Made by a program: the position numbers and the translations under genes. This document shows positions 62,401 through 64,000 of a stretch of DNA of 64,000 nucleotides, piece after piece. The notes beneath the pieces are model-generated. The model saw only the letters and a list, made by a program, of their open reading frames with translations. It did not search any database and had not been told where the DNA came from. This stretch comes from Flavobacterium sp. A45 (GTDB lineage Bacteria > Bacteroidota > Bacteroidia > Flavobacteriales > Flavobacteriaceae): contig NZ_MUNX01000071.1 in the NCBI RefSeq assembly GCF_002001005.1, positions 1 through 64,000 on the forward strand, read 5' to 3'. Position 1 is the first letter of the stretch; each line of letters opens with the position of its first letter.

Positions 62401-62748
62401 TCAACTGCTTGTGAATCTTTTTATTTTGGAGAAGTAGAAGATTACACCGTGAACATTGGGGCAAGCAACCTAATTACTTTTGCGTCTCCAATTGAAAATA
62501 CTTCCGAAAGTAATACCAATACCAATTTTTATTCTATTTTTCCGAACCCGACCAATTCAATCTTAAACATTACCAATCCCGAAAACAAAGGATTATCGTT
62601 TAGAATTATAACATCATCCGGAATACAAATTGCTACAGGAAAAACAGTTGAAAACAGTATCAATACGGGCAATTTGAACCCAGGAGTTTATATTTTGGAA
62701 CTAAATGACGGCAATCAAAAAATCACCAAAACCTTCATTAAAAAGTAA
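59446..62748 (+). CDS. Secreted M4 (thermolysin-like) metalloprotease with three FN3 domains and T9SS type A tag
   Basis: 1100 residues. Signal peptide (1-24), FTP propeptide and PepSY-like region (about 45-230), and M4 catalytic domain with the zinc site H390-E391-x2-H394 (DVAAHEIGHAICEK) and E414 (AMNEALSD). The catalytic domain continues to about 585. Then come three fibronectin III domains (about 590-680, 685-775 and 780-865), a GEVED-type beta domain (about 870-1010, ending FGEVEDYTVNI) and a C-terminal sorting domain (FYSIFPNPTNSILNITN, then GVYILELNDG and FIKK) for type IX secretion. The enzyme should be exported and cleave extracellular protein. Confidence 0.95.
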   Translation: MKNTLLQKAFCLIIFSFSTFTLLAQEGDKNVLKKITNEKGIPTLITFTSKSTYKISDYQQLFKDQLGIKGNSNFAKIKTEIDKLGISHEKFQLFHNGIKVEFATYTLHSSAGKLNSMNGEFYKTDMLNSIPTLSQDQAFAKALQQIGAQKYLWEVPEDAKMFSYKKPIGELVWLPILDGDNSNTKDTPLRLAYKFDIYATKPVSRGDIYIDAITGETLFYNATIKHLGEYSHGKGEATSRNQNRMVVAANADTRYTGSQTIQTTLSGANYILADATRGNGINTFNMKKGTNYSNAVNFTDADNNWTATEYNNTNKDNGALDAHWGAEKTYDYWSTVHGRNSYDNAGATIKSYVHYDNAYDNAFWDGSVMTYGDGSGTNFDILTSLDVAAHEIGHAICEKTANLAYQKESGAMNEALSDIWGACIEYYAAPSKSTWLIGEDIERRAGHLSLRSMSNPKAEGQPDTYGGTNWKNPNCGFPFSFNDYCGVHTNSGVLNHWFYILSVGKSGTNDKGNSYAVTGITIEKAAKITYRLESIYLTANSTYANARTYGIQAATDLYGAGSAEVIATTNAFYAVGVGDAYTGPTDTTAPTTPLNLVASGTTDTTTNLSWTASTDNVAVTGYNVYNGANLITTVAGTTYNVTGLIASTAYTFTVKTKDAAGNLSAVSNDASITTLPTPVDTTAPTAPTSLTASGTTDISTNLSWTASTDNVGVTGYNVYNGATLVTTVSGTTYAVTGLNPSTSYTFTVRAKDAATNLSDSSNEANITTLATDTTPPSAPTALTASGTTATSTNLSWTASTDNVSVTGYNVYNGAILVNTVTGTTYTVTGLSPNTAYTFTIKAKDAKDNLSGDSNSVTVTTSANNLTYCTSKATNSTYEYIDYVGIGGIVNTTAANSGYGNFTNLTGNLPYGSNTIVLSIGYRSASYKEFWGVWIDFNQNGTFENSEKVVSTSIKSSTNNSYSFTVPATALTGTTRMRVAMKRNSASTACESFYFGEVEDYTVNIGASNLITFASPIENTSESNTNTNFYSIFPNPTNSILNITNPENKGLSFRIITSSGIQIATGKTVENSINTGNLNPGVYILELNDGNQKITKTFIKK
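61198..62040 (+). repeat. Three tandem fibronectin type III coding repeats
   Basis: Each unit is about 90-93 codons, with the shared core TNLSWTASTDN, TGYNVYNGA and YTFTVKAKDA-like strands. The near identity at protein level suggests recent duplication. Confidence 0.9.
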
Positions 62749-62767
62749 AAGTTAACATTAAATCAAG

Positions 62768-62804
62768 AAAGCCACAATTTCAATCCAAATGAAATTGTGG
62801 CTTT
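62768..62804. terminator. Terminator between the M4 protease and the convergent fumarase gene
   Basis: A perfect 15-bp stem AAAGCCACAATTTCA / TGAAATTGTGGCTTT (62768-62782 / 62790-62804). The T-runs are short on both sides. Confidence 0.8.
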
Positions 62805-62829
62805 ATAACATAATAAAAATTGTGTTTAT

Positions 62830-64000
62830 CTAAAGATTCTCAAAGAAATCATTCCCTTTATCATCAGTGATAATAAAAGCAGGGAAATCCTTGATAGTGA
62901 TTTTACGAACGGCTTCCATGCCTAACTCTTCAAAATCAACTACCTCAACCGAAAGGATATTTTCTTTAGCTAAGATTGCTGCTGGCCCTCCGATAGAACC
63001 CAAATAGAATCCGCCGTAAGTTTTACATGCATTCATCACATCTTTGGTTCTGTTTCCTTTGGCAAGCATTACCATGCTTCCGCCATTCTTTTGGAACTCT
63101 TCTACATAAACGTCCATTCTTCCTGCTGTTGTTGGTCCAAAACTTCCTGAAGCCATTCCTTCCGGAGTTTTTGCAGGACCAGCGTAATAGATTGGGTGAT
63201 TTTTAAAGTATTCCGGCATTGGTTTGCCTGCATCCAATAATTCTTTGATTTTAGCGTGAGCAATATCACGAGCCACAATCAAGGTTCCGTTTAATTTCAA
63301 ACGCGTTTTGATTGGATATTGAGACAATTTTTTAAGAATATCAGCCATTGGTTGATTCAAATCAATCTCAACTGCTGCTTCCAAATGTGGTGGTGTTTCA
63401 GGCAATAAACGTTTTGGATTTACTTCCAATTGTTCTACAAAAATACCGTCTTTGGTAATTTTACCTTTTATGTTTCTATCGGCAGAACAGGAAACTCCCA
63501 ATCCAACAGGACAAGAAGCAGCATGACGTGGCAACCGAATCACACGAACATCATGAGTGAAATATTTACCTCCAAATTGCGCTCCAATAGCACTCTGCTG
63601 ACAAATTAACTGCACTCTTTTTTCCCACTCTAAGTCTCGAAATGCTTGACCTGCCATGTTTCCAGTTGTTGGCAAATGGTCAAAATATCCTGCAGACGCT
63701 TTTTTAACGGCGGCTAAATTCGCTTCAGCTGAAGTTCCTCCAATCACTAAAGCCAAGTGATACGGCGGACAAGCAGAAGTTCCTAAGTCCATTATTTTGG
63801 CACGAATGAAAGCATCCAAAGATTTTTCATTCAGCAATGATTTTGTTTGTTGGTATAAATAGGTTTTGTTCGCAGAACCTCCTCCTTTTGCTAAAAACAA
63901 AAACTCATACGAAGCTCCTTTTTTGGCATAAATATCTATTTGGGCTGGAAGATTTGATCCCGAGTTTTTCTCCTCAAACATACTGATTGGCACAATTTGG
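62830..64000 (-). CDS. fumA: Class I fumarate hydratase, 5' end cut by the window
   Basis: The reading frame is open to the window end (it runs ...[10 protein letters not shown] at its edge), so about 150 N-terminal residues lie outside; the GTG at 63993 is not the true start. What is present includes the cluster-binding region [40 protein letters not shown], and the beta domain with [27 protein letters not shown] and the closing FFENL. It converts fumarate to malate in the TCA cycle using a [4Fe-4S] cluster. Other members of the class (tartrate dehydratase) are less likely because of the single-chain layout. Confidence 0.93.
   Translation of the reverse strand, partial: QIVPISMFEEKNSGSNLPAQIDIYAKKGASYEFLFLAKGGGSANKTYLYQQTKSLLNEKSLDAFIRAKIMDLGTSACPPYHLALVIGGTSAEANLAAVKKASAGYFDHLPTTGNMAGQAFRDLEWEKRVQLICQQSAIGAQFGGKYFTHDVRVIRLPRHAASCPVGLGVSCSADRNIKGKITKDGIFVEQLEVNPKRLLPETPPHLEAAVEIDLNQPMADILKKLSQYPIKTRLKLNGTLIVARDIAHAKIKELLDAGKPMPEYFKNHPIYYAGPAKTPEGMASGSFGPTTAGRMDVYVEEFQKNGGSMVMLAKGNRTKDVMNACKTYGGFYLGSIGGPAAILAKENILSVEVVDFEELGMEAVRKITIKDFPAFIITDDKGNDFFENL

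Noticed and set aside
1-64000. tRNA, rRNA or prophage genes
   Set aside because: I looked for clover-leaf ends, ribosomal signatures and phage genes and found none, though short RNAs cannot be excluded by eye.

Overview
The window reads as ordinary chromosome of a Flavobacterium-like member of the Bacteroidota. The evidence is the low GC content, the type IX secretion sorting domains (type B on the product of 3558-5084, type A on that of 59446-62748), a PorP/SprF protein, the gliding lipoprotein GldH, TonB-dependent uptake, and many promoters of the TAnnTTTG type that carry no Shine-Dalgarno signal. I saw no tRNA, rRNA, CRISPR array, transposase or prophage gene. The genus is inferred, not proven.

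Layout. 1-7.1 kb (minus strand): a T9SS type B surface protein with its PorP/SprF partner, which carries a very long TolA-like Ala/Lys repeat and a C-terminal SPOR-like domain, then two secreted proteins of unknown role. 7.5-9.6 kb (plus): DNA polymerase III delta', a DoxX-like membrane protein, an acyl-CoA thioesterase. 9.8-16.5 kb (minus): proC, mgtE, rsmA, a DUF4286 protein, a secreted TPR protein, serS. 16.7-23.2 kb: ferritin, an unlisted 57-residue Cys-rich protein, a short SSB, a GNAT-nitrilase fusion, a small zinc-finger-like protein, a membrane M28 peptidase. 23.3-30.4 kb (minus): an NTF2-like lipoprotein, feoA-feoB with a 40-residue FeoB-associated protein, SCO, an EamA transporter, an SDR-like protein, a secreted Asn/Gly-rich protein. 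30.7-36.7 kb: mntR and mntH (fused to a USP domain), divergent from a TonB receptor plus thioredoxin pair, then a bacilliredoxin. 36.9-43.6 kb (minus): a bestrophin-like membrane protein and a complete RND efflux operon. 43.9-49.6 kb (plus): PPK2 and SulP, then a trhO-trhP-ferredoxin cluster. 49.7-52.1 kb: an arylsulfatase. 52.5-56.7 kb (plus): RicT/PSP1, gldH, PBP1A. 56.9-64 kb: CoA transferase A and B, an outer-membrane barrel, a secreted M4 metalloprotease, and a class I fumarase cut by the window end.

The most interesting points are these. (1) The rhodanese protein TrhO carries an 85-residue tail that aligns without gaps, at about half identity, to the C-terminal domain of the U32 protein TrhP encoded 6 bp downstream, and a one-cluster ferredoxin gene overlaps the trhP stop. 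Together they look like a complete tRNA U34 hydroxylation module. (2) The PorP/SprF barrel is joined to roughly 460 residues of helical repeat and a SPOR-like end. (3) Back-to-back mntH and TonB-receptor promoters flank a 30-bp palindrome centred exactly between their -7 boxes, next to an mntR gene, which suggests a metal-controlled import system. (4) Several intergenic inverted-repeat families occur, two of which share a near-identical 19-bp arm.
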